Positions 17,220 to 26,496 of a DNA stretch of 64,000 bases are shown piece after piece. A program made the position numbers and the translations under genes. Each line of letters begins with the position of its first letter. Position 1 is the stretch's first letter. The notes beneath the pieces were generated by a model. That model saw only the letters and a program-made list of their open reading frames with translations, ran no database searches and was not told where the DNA came from. Source of the stretch: CAZXNF01 sp050741255 (GTDB lineage: Bacteria; Pseudomonadota; Gammaproteobacteria; Burkholderiales; SG8-41); NCBI GenBank assembly GCA_050741255.1, contig JBOIEQ010000003.1, forward strand, positions 1 through 64,000, in the 5' to 3' direction.

Positions 17220-17450
17220 CTTTACTTCATGCACGGGTTATGCAAAATTTTGCGTGTCGTCACGCTGAAAGGAGAGCGCTTTCAATCCGGACATCCCCGA
17301 TCATCCGATCGCCGCGTGCTTGAACCGCAATCGAGTTCTTCGCCGTCAACGTTCTGTGCTGCCTGCCGTTGCTTCAGGGACGGCACAGAAAATTTGGCAC
17401 CGTTTTTGCTCTGATTGAGTGTAACGCATCGCCGAGAAAGGACGCTCGCC

Positions 17451-18098
17451 ATGCCCGTGCAACTGCTTGATCGCATCGAAGATCAACTGGCCGCCACCAA
17501 GCTCCCGCTCGTCGCCATCACCGTGGCCGCCGTTCCCTGTCCTGATACCCCCGTCATCCTCACGCTGCATTGGCACGGCTTCATCAAGGAGAAGCTCGCC
17601 GACGTGGAGCACGCCGAGCCCGTCGCCTACACCCCCATCCCGAGTTCCGCCCTGCAGGTGAACGAGCGCTGGAGCGACCTGGTAGCGCTTGACCGGGCGG
17701 CGCTTGATGCGGCGTGGGAACTCGGCGCCTGGGATGTGGCGCGGGCCGAGCGGCCCGGCTGCATGCGGCCCGGCGCCGATGCCCGCGAAACGCTCGAGTG
17801 CCTGCAGGCCTTCGGTGCCTTTCCGTACGGCATCAACGGCAACCAGGCGGTGGTCGCGGATGCGCCCGACGCCGAGGACCTGCTGGAACTGGCCTCGCGC
17901 CGCGGCTACCTGATGTGGCTGTTCCGGCCGGTACGTGGCGGCATCTGGGGAGAAGTCGCCGATGACGTGACCCTGTCGGATGACGGCGGCCGCCCCGCGC
18001 CCTGCCCACATCGTCCGATCGCGCCGACCTGCGATGGCGTACGCAAGACTCTTTATCGTTTTGGCGTGTCCGGATCCGGCAGCCTGATCGAGCACTGA
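17451..18098 (+). CDS. Conserved-looking hypothetical protein
   Basis: A 215-residue soluble protein of unknown function. The ATG at 17451 follows GAGAAAGG at a good distance. It has no signal peptide or membrane segment and no motif that I recognise. It is rich in Trp, Cys and His towards the C-terminus (CPHRPIAPTCDG), which could bind a metal. It is transcribed alone between the divergent bioA and the groESL promoter, and is followed by a perfect 17-bp stem-loop. Confidence 0.7.
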   Translation: MPVQLLDRIEDQLAATKLPLVAITVAAVPCPDTPVILTLHWHGFIKEKLADVEHAEPVAYTPIPSSALQVNERWSDLVALDRAALDAAWELGAWDVARAERPGCMRPGADARETLECLQAFGAFPYGINGNQAVVADAPDAEDLLELASRRGYLMWLFRPVRGGIWGEVADDVTLSDDGGRPAPCPHRPIAPTCDGVRKTLYRFGVSGSGSLIEH

Positions 18099-18127
18099 TC
18101 CCCCTGCCCGGATAGCGGTTTCCACAC

Positions 18128-18165
18128 AATAACGCCATGTGAGCGCTAGCTCACATGGCGTTATT
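18128..18165 (+). terminator. Perfect 17-bp stem-loop, probable terminator of the upstream gene
   Basis: Arms 18128-18144 and 18149-18165 are exactly complementary with the tetraloop GCTA. The 3' side ends GTTATTCGTTC, only moderately T-rich. It sits 30 bases after the stop of the hypothetical gene and 11 bases before the groES promoter, so it should insulate the heat-shock operon from readthrough. Its perfect symmetry also allows a protein-binding role. Confidence 0.7.
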
Positions 18166-18175
18166 CGTTCATTCC

Positions 18176-18205
18176 CTTGAATTTCAGACCCAAGCCCCCT
18201 ATTAT
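18176..18205 (+). promoter_or_regulatory. groESL promoter (overlapping sigma32-like and sigma70-like elements)
   Basis: CTTGAAT at 18176-18182 and CCCCTATTA at 18196-18204, 13 bases apart, fit the heat-shock sigma32 pattern. The same DNA also reads TTGAAT, 17 bases, TATTAT (18200-18205), a good sigma70 promoter. The CIRCE operator begins at the end of the -10 element. Confidence 0.75.
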
Positions 18206-18231
18206 TAGCACTCGATTGCGGTGAGTGCCAA
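18205..18231 (+). promoter_or_regulatory. CIRCE element, HrcA operator of groESL
   Basis: TTAGCACTC, nine bases, GAGTGCCAA: one base away from the consensus TTAGCACTC-N9-GAGTGCTAA. HrcA bound here would cover the transcription start. The gene for HrcA is not in the window. About 160 bases of leader separate it from the groES start codon. Confidence 0.93.
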
Positions 18232-18394
18232 GCCCGAACTCCGGTTCGGGACGCCCCGGAATCGGGGGCCTAGGATTTGACGCAGCAGTCGCAGCATCCG
18301 CGTTGATACCCGGCTCCTCCGGCAGCGGCACTCCCCGGTCCGCCCGGTTTTCATCCAGTCAGTCATTCGTCAACCAGTTCTGAGGAGACAGTCC

Positions 18395-18682
18395 ATGAAG
18401 ATTCGTCCGTTGCACGATCGCGTGATCGTCAAGCGGTTGGATGAGGAGCGCAAAACCGCCTCCGGCATCGTAATTCCCGACACCGCCGCCGAGAAACCCG
18501 ACCAGGGTGAAGTGCTCGCCATCGGCAAGGGCAAGGTCCTCGAAGACGGCAAAGTGCGCCCCCTCGACGTCAAGGTCGGCGACAAGATCCTCTTTGGCAA
18601 GTACTCGGGCCAGACCGTCAAGGTCAAGGGCGACGAAGTACTGGTCATCCGTGAAGAAGACATCATGGGCGTGATCGAGTAA
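18395..18682 (+). CDS. groES: Co-chaperonin GroES
   Basis: A 95-residue protein, the standard length, that caps the GroEL chamber in the cytoplasm. MKIRPLHDRVIVKRL at the N-terminus, the mobile loop EERKTASGIVIPDTAAEKP and the terminal VKGDEVLVIREEDIMGVIE are all canonical. A GAGGAGA ribosome site precedes the ATG. First gene of groESL, controlled by the CIRCE element and heat-shock-type promoter upstream. Confidence 0.98.
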   Translation: MKIRPLHDRVIVKRLDEERKTASGIVIPDTAAEKPDQGEVLAIGKGKVLEDGKVRPLDVKVGDKILFGKYSGQTVKVKGDEVLVIREEDIMGVIE

Positions 18683-18726
18683 GCCGCAGGCTCACTTCAC
18701 ACGACCACAGACAGGAGAACTCCAAG

Positions 18727-20370
<1,644 letters not shown>

Positions 20371-20460
20371 CTCGCGCAGCGAGTTGCATATCCCGAGGAT
20401 ACGGAACAGGGGGAACAGCAGGTTTCCCCCGCTTTTCTCCTGACCCCTTCCTCTGGAATG

Positions 20461-20492
20461 AAAAAAGCCCCGCTACGGCGGGGCTTTTTTTT
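20461..20492 (+). terminator. Rho-independent terminator of groESL
   Basis: GCCCCGC, loop TACG, GCGGGGC, with six A residues before and eight T residues after the stem. It could also work on the minus strand. Confidence 0.95.
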
Positions 20493-20534
20493 GTGCGTGC
20501 GACTCACGTTAGAATCGGACCGAAGGGGAGCATC

Positions 20535-20849
20535 ATGCCGCTTGAATTTCAAATCGCGTCCGCGCTGCTGGTGCTGATCCAGGTCGCGCTGTACTTCCTG
20601 CTCGGGCAGGGCGTCCTGTACGTGATCGCCGGGGCTCAGCGCGAGAAGAACTGGTTCTACCAGCTGCTGAAAAAGGGCACCGCCTGGCTGGTGCGGGGCA
20701 CGCGTCGGATCACGCCGAAAATCGTGCTGGACCGGCACGTGCCCTTTTTGACGTTCCTGCTGCTCATCATCGCCGGGTTGGCCGTCATTCACTGGCAGCG
20801 CACCATCTGCCTCGCGCACCAGCTCGCGTGCCCGGGGCTCACGGCTTGA
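20535..20849 (+). CDS. Small membrane protein of unknown function
   Basis: A 104-residue protein with two hydrophobic segments (about residues 6-32 and 71-90) separated by a basic loop (KKGTAWLVRGTRRITPK), so both ends should face the same side of the inner membrane. AAGGGGAG lies just before the ATG at 20535. I do not recognise a family. It is followed 97 bases later by tRNA-Phe. Confidence 0.7.
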   Translation: MPLEFQIASALLVLIQVALYFLLGQGVLYVIAGAQREKNWFYQLLKKGTAWLVRGTRRITPKIVLDRHVPFLTFLLLIIAGLAVIHWQRTICLAHQLACPGLTA

Positions 20850-20946
20850 CGGGTCGGGGCGTTCCCCTTACATTCCGGCCTTCGTTTTTCCGGCCCTGCG
20901 GCCAGATCCGCGCGCCGCAGCAGGTTTGAGCAGTCGTAGTTCGAGT

Positions 20947-21022
20947 GGCCAGGTAGCTCAGTTGGTAGAGCAGCGGATTGAAAATCCGCGTGTCGACGGT
21001 TCGATTCCGCCCCTGGCCACCA
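20947..21022 (+). tRNA. tRNA-Phe (GAA anticodon)
   Basis: A complete cloverleaf of 76 nt: acceptor GGCCAGG/CCTGGCC, D-arm GCTC/GAGC, anticodon stem GCGGA/TCCGC with loop TTGAAAA (GAA), variable GTGTC, T-loop TTCGATT and encoded ACCA. The T-stem GACGG/CCGCC contains one A-C mismatch at its second pair, which is unusual but tolerable. Confidence 0.95.
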
Positions 21023-21044
21023 TTCTTTCCCTTCAGTCCGGCGT

Positions 21045-21977
21045 TCAGTGCGACTTCAGGATCTCGAAGGCCTTCTGCAGAGCGCCTTCGATGCGCGCTT
21101 TTTCCTTCGCGATCTTCTCGTCGGTCCATTCCCACAGTCCGCGCTTCGCCTTCATGCCGATGTGGCCCTTGGCCACCATGTCGCCCAGGAACTGCGGCGG
21201 CTTCTTCTCGGTATGCAGGCTCGGATAGAGTGAATTGCCGGCGTAGAAGTTGGTATCCCAGCCCGACAGTTCCTTCTGCATCATCGGCCCGCAGGCGATG
21301 AACCGGAAGCCGAACCCGTAACGCACCGCCTTGTCGATGCCTTCGGCCGTGGTCACGCCATCGTTGATGAGATACAGCGCTTCGCGCACCAGGGCATGCT
21401 GCAGCCGGTTGCCGACGAAACCGGGGACGTCCTTGTTTACGCGGATCGGCGTCTTGCCGAGTTCGTTCGACCACGCCTCGAGTTGATCGCAAACCCTGGT
21501 ATCGGTGAACTCCGCCTTGATCACTTCGACCAGCGGCACGAGGTGCGCAGGCATGAAGTAATGCAGGCCGGCGACCCGCGCACGCGTGTTCAGGTGCTGG
21601 CCGATGTCGCCGATCGGGAAGGTGGAGGTATTGGTCGCGAGGATGGTGTCCGGTTTGCCGAGCGCTTCGAACTGGGAGAACAGCTTGCGCTTGAGCTCGA
21701 GGTCCTCGGTCGCGCATTCGACGACGAGCGCGAGCGCCTTCCACGGGAGTGCCTCGACCGTTGCGTGCAGCTGCACGGCCTTCGCTGTGCCCGCGTCGGC
21801 GCCGAGCTTCTTCACCGCGGATTCAAGCCGCGCCGGGAGGGCGTCGCGCGTTTTCTGCGACGGGCTCATGACGTGCACCCGCCAGCCGCCGGCGGCGAAG
21901 ATGCTCGCGATATCGCCGCCCATGATGCCGCCACCGATGACCGCCATCGCCTTGCCTCGACCCGCTTGCTGCGCCAT
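21045..21977 (-). CDS. 3-hydroxyacyl-CoA dehydrogenase family protein
   Basis: A 310-residue NAD-dependent dehydrogenase that should oxidise a 3-hydroxyacyl-CoA or a related 3-hydroxy acid. The Rossmann motif VIGGGIMGGDIA begins at residue 13. ATNTSTFPIGDI and the interdomain HYFMPAHLVPLVEV carry the catalytic His, and VNKDVPGFVGNRLQHALVREA starts the C-terminal helical domain. Single-function size, without a crotonase part. It converges on the tRNA gene and diverges from the M14 peptidase gene. The substrate is unknown. Confidence 0.9.
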   Translation of the reverse strand: MAQQAGRGKAMAVIGGGIMGGDIASIFAAGGWRVHVMSPSQKTRDALPARLESAVKKLGADAGTAKAVQLHATVEALPWKALALVVECATEDLELKRKLFSQFEALGKPDTILATNTSTFPIGDIGQHLNTRARVAGLHYFMPAHLVPLVEVIKAEFTDTRVCDQLEAWSNELGKTPIRVNKDVPGFVGNRLQHALVREALYLINDGVTTAEGIDKAVRYGFGFRFIACGPMMQKELSGWDTNFYAGNSLYPSLHTEKKPPQFLGDMVAKGHIGMKAKRGLWEWTDEKIAKEKARIEGALQKAFEILKSH

Positions 21978-21998
21978 GCTGCTTCCTCCGGGCTAGAA

Positions 21999-22036
21999 TG
22001 AACTGAAATGAGCGTTGAAATGAGTGTTGAAATGCA
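21999..22036 (+). repeat. Short imperfect tandem repeat, 12-base unit
   Basis: The unit TGAAATGAGYGT is repeated (about 2.5 copies) between the divergent 3-hydroxyacyl-CoA dehydrogenase and carboxypeptidase genes. Each copy offers an ATG, but the proper start of the peptidase is downstream at 22065 behind a strong ribosome site. Confidence 0.5.
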
Positions 22037-22064
22037 GGCGACCGATTATAGAGGAGGCTGCGGC

Positions 22065-23747
22065 ATGTTCCCCTTGTCACTGGCGCGGCGGCTGGCGGCT
22101 GCATTCGTCGTTGCACTGCTCGTCGCGGGACTGCCGCCGGCCGCTTTCGCGCAGTTCGATGCGGCCCGCGCCTACAAGCAGAGCGAGGCCGTCAAGAAAC
22201 GTTACCCCGATCCGCCCGTGCGCTTTGACACCCCGGGTTTCGCGCCCGGCAAGGCCGATTTCACCTCGCACGAGGAGATGATGGCCTTCCTCTACGCCCT
22301 GCAGCGCAAGGCGCCGGGCAACCTGCAGTTGCGCACGATCGGTGCGTCGGAGGAGGGCCGCGCGATCCCGATGCTGGTGCTGACCAATGCCGGCGCCTTT
22401 TCCGCGCCGGAGGTGCTGCGCCTGAACCGTCCGGTGGTGCTGCTGGCCGGTCTGCAGCACGGCAACGAACCGGCCGGCGGCGAGGTGATGCTGGCGCTGG
22501 CGCAGGAACTCGCCATCGGTCCGCTGAAGCCGTTGCTCGACCGCATCACGGTGGTGATCGTGCCGCGCAACAACCCGGACGGCGCGTTCTATTTCACCCG
22601 CTCGCCCGCGCGCGGCATCGACATCAACCGCGACCATATCAAGCTGGATCTGCCGGAGACGATCGCGCTGCACAAGGTGATCAACGAATTCCAGCCCGAG
22701 GTGTTCGTGGACGCGCATGAGTTCAGCGTGGCCACCCGCTGGATCCAGAAGTTCGGCAAGCTGTTGGCCTACGACCTGACCTTCCTGTACGCAACCAATC
22801 CCAACGTGGCGCCGGAACTGACGGCGCTGGCGGACAAGCGCTTCCGTGCCGCGATCGTGCGCGACGTGGAGAAGGCCGGCTACACGCAGCACTGGTACTT
22901 CACGACCTCCTACAACATGGAGGACAAGAAGGTGTCGATGGGCGGTACCTCGCCCGACATCGGCCGTAATACCGCGGGCCTGCAGAACGCGATTTCCTTC
23001 CTGATCGAAACGCGCGGCGTGGGCATCGGCCGCGAGAGCTACGCGCGGCGTGTGCACACGCACCAGGTCGCGATCACCGCCGTGCTGCAGACGGCCGCCG
23101 CCAACGCCGATGAACTGCGTGCGGCGGTGCGCGGCGCACGGCTGGCGACGGCGAAACGCGGCGCCGCGCCGGGCCCGCAGGACACGATCGCCGTGCGCGT
23201 GAAAGTCCCCACCGTGCCGCACAAGCTCACGATGCTCGATCCGCAGTCCGGCGAGCCCGCGGAGGTGGAGGTGCAGTGGGAGGATTCGCTGGCCGCCATT
23301 CCCGATCTCGTGCGGCAACGGCCCGCGGCCTACCTGATGCCGCCTTCCTACGGCGATATCGCGCGGCGGCTGGAACTGTCCGGGGTCGATGTGCGGCGTC
23401 TGCGACAGGCGACGACGCTCGACGTGGAAAGCTATCAGGTGACCGACAAGCGCGTCAGCGATGTGTTCTATGAGGGGCACATCCGCAACACCGTGACCAC
23501 CGACGTGGTGCGCAAGCCGGTGACCTTCCAGCCGGGCAGCTATGTCTTTTCGATGGCGCAGGCGAACGCGAATCTCATTGCCGTGGCGCTGGAACCGGAA
23601 TCGCCGTCGAGCTTCGTGACGTTCGGGCTGATTCCGGTGGACAAGAAGGGCGCGACCCTGATGGGCGGCGCCGCCAGCGAAGTGCCGGTGTACCGGCTGC
23701 CGGCGCCGGCGGCGCTGGACACGGTGCCGTGGGAGGCGCCGCGGTAA
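22065..23747 (+). CDS. M14 family zinc carboxypeptidase, exported
   Basis: A 560-residue protein with a signal peptide (LARRLAAAFVVALLVAG..., cleavage near AFAQ). The zinc ligands are His132 and Glu135 in QHGNEPAGGE and His218 in VDAHEF. ARGIDINRDH provides the substrate-binding Arg/Asn pattern, and the catalytic Glu is in LIETRGVG. The catalytic domain ends at about residue 350, and about 200 residues of beta-rich sequence follow. The ATG at 22065 has GAGGAGG 8 bases upstream; earlier in-frame ATGs lack a site. Likely periplasmic peptide or peptidoglycan-peptide hydrolysis; the substrate is not known. Confidence 0.9.
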   Translation: MFPLSLARRLAAAFVVALLVAGLPPAAFAQFDAARAYKQSEAVKKRYPDPPVRFDTPGFAPGKADFTSHEEMMAFLYALQRKAPGNLQLRTIGASEEGRAIPMLVLTNAGAFSAPEVLRLNRPVVLLAGLQHGNEPAGGEVMLALAQELAIGPLKPLLDRITVVIVPRNNPDGAFYFTRSPARGIDINRDHIKLDLPETIALHKVINEFQPEVFVDAHEFSVATRWIQKFGKLLAYDLTFLYATNPNVAPELTALADKRFRAAIVRDVEKAGYTQHWYFTTSYNMEDKKVSMGGTSPDIGRNTAGLQNAISFLIETRGVGIGRESYARRVHTHQVAITAVLQTAAANADELRAAVRGARLATAKRGAAPGPQDTIAVRVKVPTVPHKLTMLDPQSGEPAEVEVQWEDSLAAIPDLVRQRPAAYLMPPSYGDIARRLELSGVDVRRLRQATTLDVESYQVTDKRVSDVFYEGHIRNTVTTDVVRKPVTFQPGSYVFSMAQANANLIAVALEPESPSSFVTFGLIPVDKKGATLMGGAASEVPVYRLPAPAALDTVPWEAPR

Positions 23748-23754
23748 GGACGGT

Positions 23755-24615
23755 TCAGTCCGTCATCGTTTTTTCGAGTTTGCCCGTCGCCGTCCATTTC
23801 GACGGCGTTGCCAACGGCGCCCCACCAGCCCGCGCGGTGCCGTCGATCGCGCCGCCGTTTACACGTCCGGTAAATTCACGAGTCGCGCCGCCGTCCTCGA
23901 TGGACAGCGTGATCTGGTCGCCGGTGATCCGGGCGCTCCGAAGCTGCGCCGGCTTGCCGCCGATCGTGGCCTTGCCGGAGAGCTCCTGGTACTTCTGGTC
24001 GAGCTTGACCTCGTAGGCCTGCCCGTTCGCCAGCCATGTCCAGGTGCCGGCCACCTTGGCGGGCACGATCCACAGGTAGGCCGTGCCGCCGCGCGTTTCA
24101 ATCTGGTCGGCGGCCCAGTTGCCCATGTCGAAAGCGTGCGACACGATGCGCGTGCCCGGCTTCAGGTTGAGCAGCGTCGGCCGCAGCTTGAGGTTGATCG
24201 AGGTCAGCAGGTACATCGTGATGACCGTCGCCTTCGAGAAATCGGTCTCGAAGAGGTCGGCCTTCACGAACGTGGCCCGCGCCGAGACGCCCGCCGCGGC
24301 GGCGTTTTTCTTCGACAGCTCCACCATCTCGGGCTCGTACTCGATGCCCGTCGCGGTCGCGCCGCGCCGGGCTGCCGCGATCACGGTGCGGCCATCGCCG
24401 GAACCCAGATCGAAGACGATATCGTTCGACGTGACCTTGGCCATGTCGAGCATCCGGCCGACCAGTTCCTGGCCGGTCGGCACCCAGACGACGTCCTTGC
24501 CGGGCTGGCCGGAGTAGGGCTCGAACTTTGGCGCGGGTTGCGGCTGGGCGAATGCGCTGGCGGCGCCGCACAGGAGCAGCGCAAGACCCGCCTTGCGCAG
24601 GGAGAGCGACATCAT
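23755..24615 (-). CDS. Exported class I methyltransferase-like protein (copy 2)
   Basis: A 286-residue protein with a clear signal peptide (SLRKAGLALLLCGAASAFAQ). It is followed by a Rossmann-type methyltransferase domain with the SAM-binding motif FDLGSGDGRT at about residues 68-76, GIEYEPEMVELS, and a GTRIVSHAFDMGNW strand. This resembles the FAM173/ATPSCKMT lysine methyltransferase group. About 90 C-terminal residues form a beta-rich domain (TGDQITLSIEDGG). It is a clear paralogue of the next gene upstream (24629-25468), only 13 bases away, so it is a tandem duplication. Export is odd because SAM is cytoplasmic. Confidence 0.8.
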   Translation of the reverse strand: MMSLSLRKAGLALLLCGAASAFAQPQPAPKFEPYSGQPGKDVVWVPTGQELVGRMLDMAKVTSNDIVFDLGSGDGRTVIAAARRGATATGIEYEPEMVELSKKNAAAAGVSARATFVKADLFETDFSKATVITMYLLTSINLKLRPTLLNLKPGTRIVSHAFDMGNWAADQIETRGGTAYLWIVPAKVAGTWTWLANGQAYEVKLDQKYQELSGKATIGGKPAQLRSARITGDQITLSIEDGGATREFTGRVNGGAIDGTARAGGAPLATPSKWTATGKLEKTMTD

Positions 24616-24628
24616 GGCGGCGGTTGGC

Positions 24629-25468
24629 TCAGGACTTCGCGAGCTTGCCCGACGCCGCCCACTTCGCCGCGCTGCCGCCCGCTTTCGCCATGCCGTCGAT
24701 GGCCGAGCCGGATACGCGGCCGGTGAATTCGCGCACCGCGCCGCCTTCATCGACGGTGAGCGTGATCTGGTCGCCATTGATCTTGGCGCTGGTCAGCTTG
24801 GCCGGCTTGCCGCCGATCATGGCCGTCCCGGTCAGCTCCTGATACTTCTGCGCCAGCGTGACTTCGTAGTTCTGGTTGTTGGCCTGCCACGTCCAGGTGC
24901 CGGCGACTTTCGCGGGGACGATCCAGAAATACGCGGTACGGCCTTCCACGCTGGCGGTTTCGTCGGCCTTCCAGTCGTCCATCGTGAACGCATGCGACAC
25001 CACGCGGGTGCCGGGTTTCATGTTGAGGATGGTCGGCCGCAGCTTCACGTTCAGCGACGGCAGCAGGTACATGGTCACGACGGTCGCCTTGCTGAAGTCC
25101 GTGACGAAAATGTCACCGTTGATGAACGTGGCGTTGGCGGAGACGCCGGCTTTCTCGGCGTTGAGTTTCGACAGGCTCGCCATGTCCGGATTGAATTCGA
25201 TGCCCGTCGCCTTTGCGCCGCGCTTGGCGGCGGCGATCACCGTGCGGCCGTCGCCGGAACCGAGATCGAAGACGATGTCGTTCGGCGTGACTTTCGCCAT
25301 GTCGAGCATTTTGGCGATGAGGTTTTCGGGGGTCGGCACCCAGATCACATCCTTGCCTTCCTGGCCGACCTGCGGCGTGTAGGTGGCATCGGCGGCAATG
25401 ACGGTGGCGGCGGGCAGGACGAGCGCCAGGGCAACGGCGGCGCGCGCGAGTGAACGGACAAATGACAT
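24629..25468 (-). CDS. Exported class I methyltransferase-like protein (copy 1)
   Basis: A 279-residue paralogue of the neighbouring gene with the same layout: signal peptide (ending VIAADA), methyltransferase domain with FDLGSGDGRTVIAAA, and the C-terminal beta-rich domain (NGDQITLTVDEGG, EFTGRVSGSAIDG). AAGGAGT precedes the ATG at 25468. Motif residues for SAM binding are intact in both copies, so they are not obviously dead. The C-terminal domain may bind the target. The two genes form a unit on the minus strand downstream of a Bug receptor gene. Function in the periplasm or a moonlighting use of the fold is open. Confidence 0.8.
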   Translation of the reverse strand: MSFVRSLARAAVALALVLPAATVIAADATYTPQVGQEGKDVIWVPTPENLIAKMLDMAKVTPNDIVFDLGSGDGRTVIAAAKRGAKATGIEFNPDMASLSKLNAEKAGVSANATFINGDIFVTDFSKATVVTMYLLPSLNVKLRPTILNMKPGTRVVSHAFTMDDWKADETASVEGRTAYFWIVPAKVAGTWTWQANNQNYEVTLAQKYQELTGTAMIGGKPAKLTSAKINGDQITLTVDEGGAVREFTGRVSGSAIDGMAKAGGSAAKWAASGKLAKS

Positions 25469-25512
25469 TGCTGACTCCTTGGTGGGAATGACCTGACGGA
25501 AGAGGGGCAATC

Positions 25513-26490
25513 TTACTCCGGCTTCGCGCCGGAGGCCTTCACGACCGGCGCCCAACGCGCGATTTCGGACTTGATGTGGGCGCTGAATTCTTCAGGGGTG
25601 TTGCCGACAGGATCCGCGCCATCGGCCGCCAGCCGTTCCCGCACGTCGGGCCGCTGCAGGACCCTGACGATGTCCGCATTCAGCCTGGCCACGATCTCGC
25701 GCGGCGTGCCCGCCGGCGCGAGGACGCCGTACCATTGCGTCGCTTCGTATCCCGGCACGGCTTCGGCGATCGCCATCACCTCGGGCATGACGGCGAGGCG
25801 TTTGGCGGTGCCCACCCCGATCGGGCGCAGCTTGCCGGACTTGATGTGCGGCATCAGGGCCGGCATGCCCGTGATCGTCATCTGGGTCTGGCCGGCGATC
25901 AGGTCGTAGATGGCCGGGCCGGCGCCCTTGTAGGGGATATGCACGAGCTGGACCTTGGCGAGCAGTTCGAAGTACACCACGGCCAGGTGGGTCGCGCTGC
26001 CGCTGCCGCCGGAGCCGTACAGCACCTGCCGCGGCTTCGCCCGCGCAATCGCCAGGAAGTCCTTCACGTTGCGCGCCGGAAACGACGGGTGCACGACCAT
26101 GCCGTTCGGCACCATCGCCAGCAGCGTGATCGGGGCGAAGTCCCTGATGGCGTCGTACGGCAGCTTGGGATACAGCGTCGGGTTCGCGCCGAAGGTACCG
26201 ATGTGCCCCATGACGATCGTATAGCCGTCGGCCGGTGCTCTCGAGGCCAGCTCGACGCCGATGGTGCCGCCGGCACCGCCGCGATTCTCGACGACCACCT
26301 GCTGACCCCACGCTTCGCTCAGTTTCAGCGCCACGAGGCGCGCCAGAAAATCAGTACTGCCGCCGGGCGGGAAGGGCGCGATGAAGCGCACGGGCTTGGT
26401 TGGAAACGTCTGTGCGATGACCGGACCCGCGCCGGCGGCGAGACCCAGGATTGCAGCGATGACCACCAGCGGCCGACGTGTGCGCATCAT
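25513..26490 (-). CDS. TTT-family (Bug) substrate-binding protein
   Basis: A 325-residue periplasmic receptor with a signal peptide ending GPVIAQ. Family marks: FPTKPVRFIAPFPPGGSTD at the mature N-terminus, PADGYT, LPYDAIRDFAP, the ligand loop GSGGSGSATHL, and HIPYKGAGPA. These proteins bind carboxylates or related small acids with two water-bridged domains. It is the third gene of a set after the MaoC-like hydratase and CoA-transferase, 6 bases from the latter, so its ligand is probably the acid they activate. AGGAGA precedes the ATG. No TctA/TctB subunit is nearby. Confidence 0.92.
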   Translation of the reverse strand: MMRTRRPLVVIAAILGLAAGAGPVIAQTFPTKPVRFIAPFPPGGSTDFLARLVALKLSEAWGQQVVVENRGGAGGTIGVELASRAPADGYTIVMGHIGTFGANPTLYPKLPYDAIRDFAPITLLAMVPNGMVVHPSFPARNVKDFLAIARAKPRQVLYGSGGSGSATHLAVVYFELLAKVQLVHIPYKGAGPAIYDLIAGQTQMTITGMPALMPHIKSGKLRPIGVGTAKRLAVMPEVMAIAEAVPGYEATQWYGVLAPAGTPREIVARLNADIVRVLQRPDVRERLAADGADPVGNTPEEFSAHIKSEIARWAPVVKASGAKPE

Positions 26491-26496
26491 GTTCTC

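Noticed and set aside
18128..18165. Insertion-sequence end or integration site, from the perfect palindrome
   Set aside because: No second copy or target duplication nearby; position after a gene stop and before the groE promoter fits a terminator.
20947..21044. tRNA-Phe as an integration site of a mobile element
   Set aside because: No integrase, direct repeat of the tRNA 3' end, or accessory genes follow; the next gene is a normal dehydrogenase.
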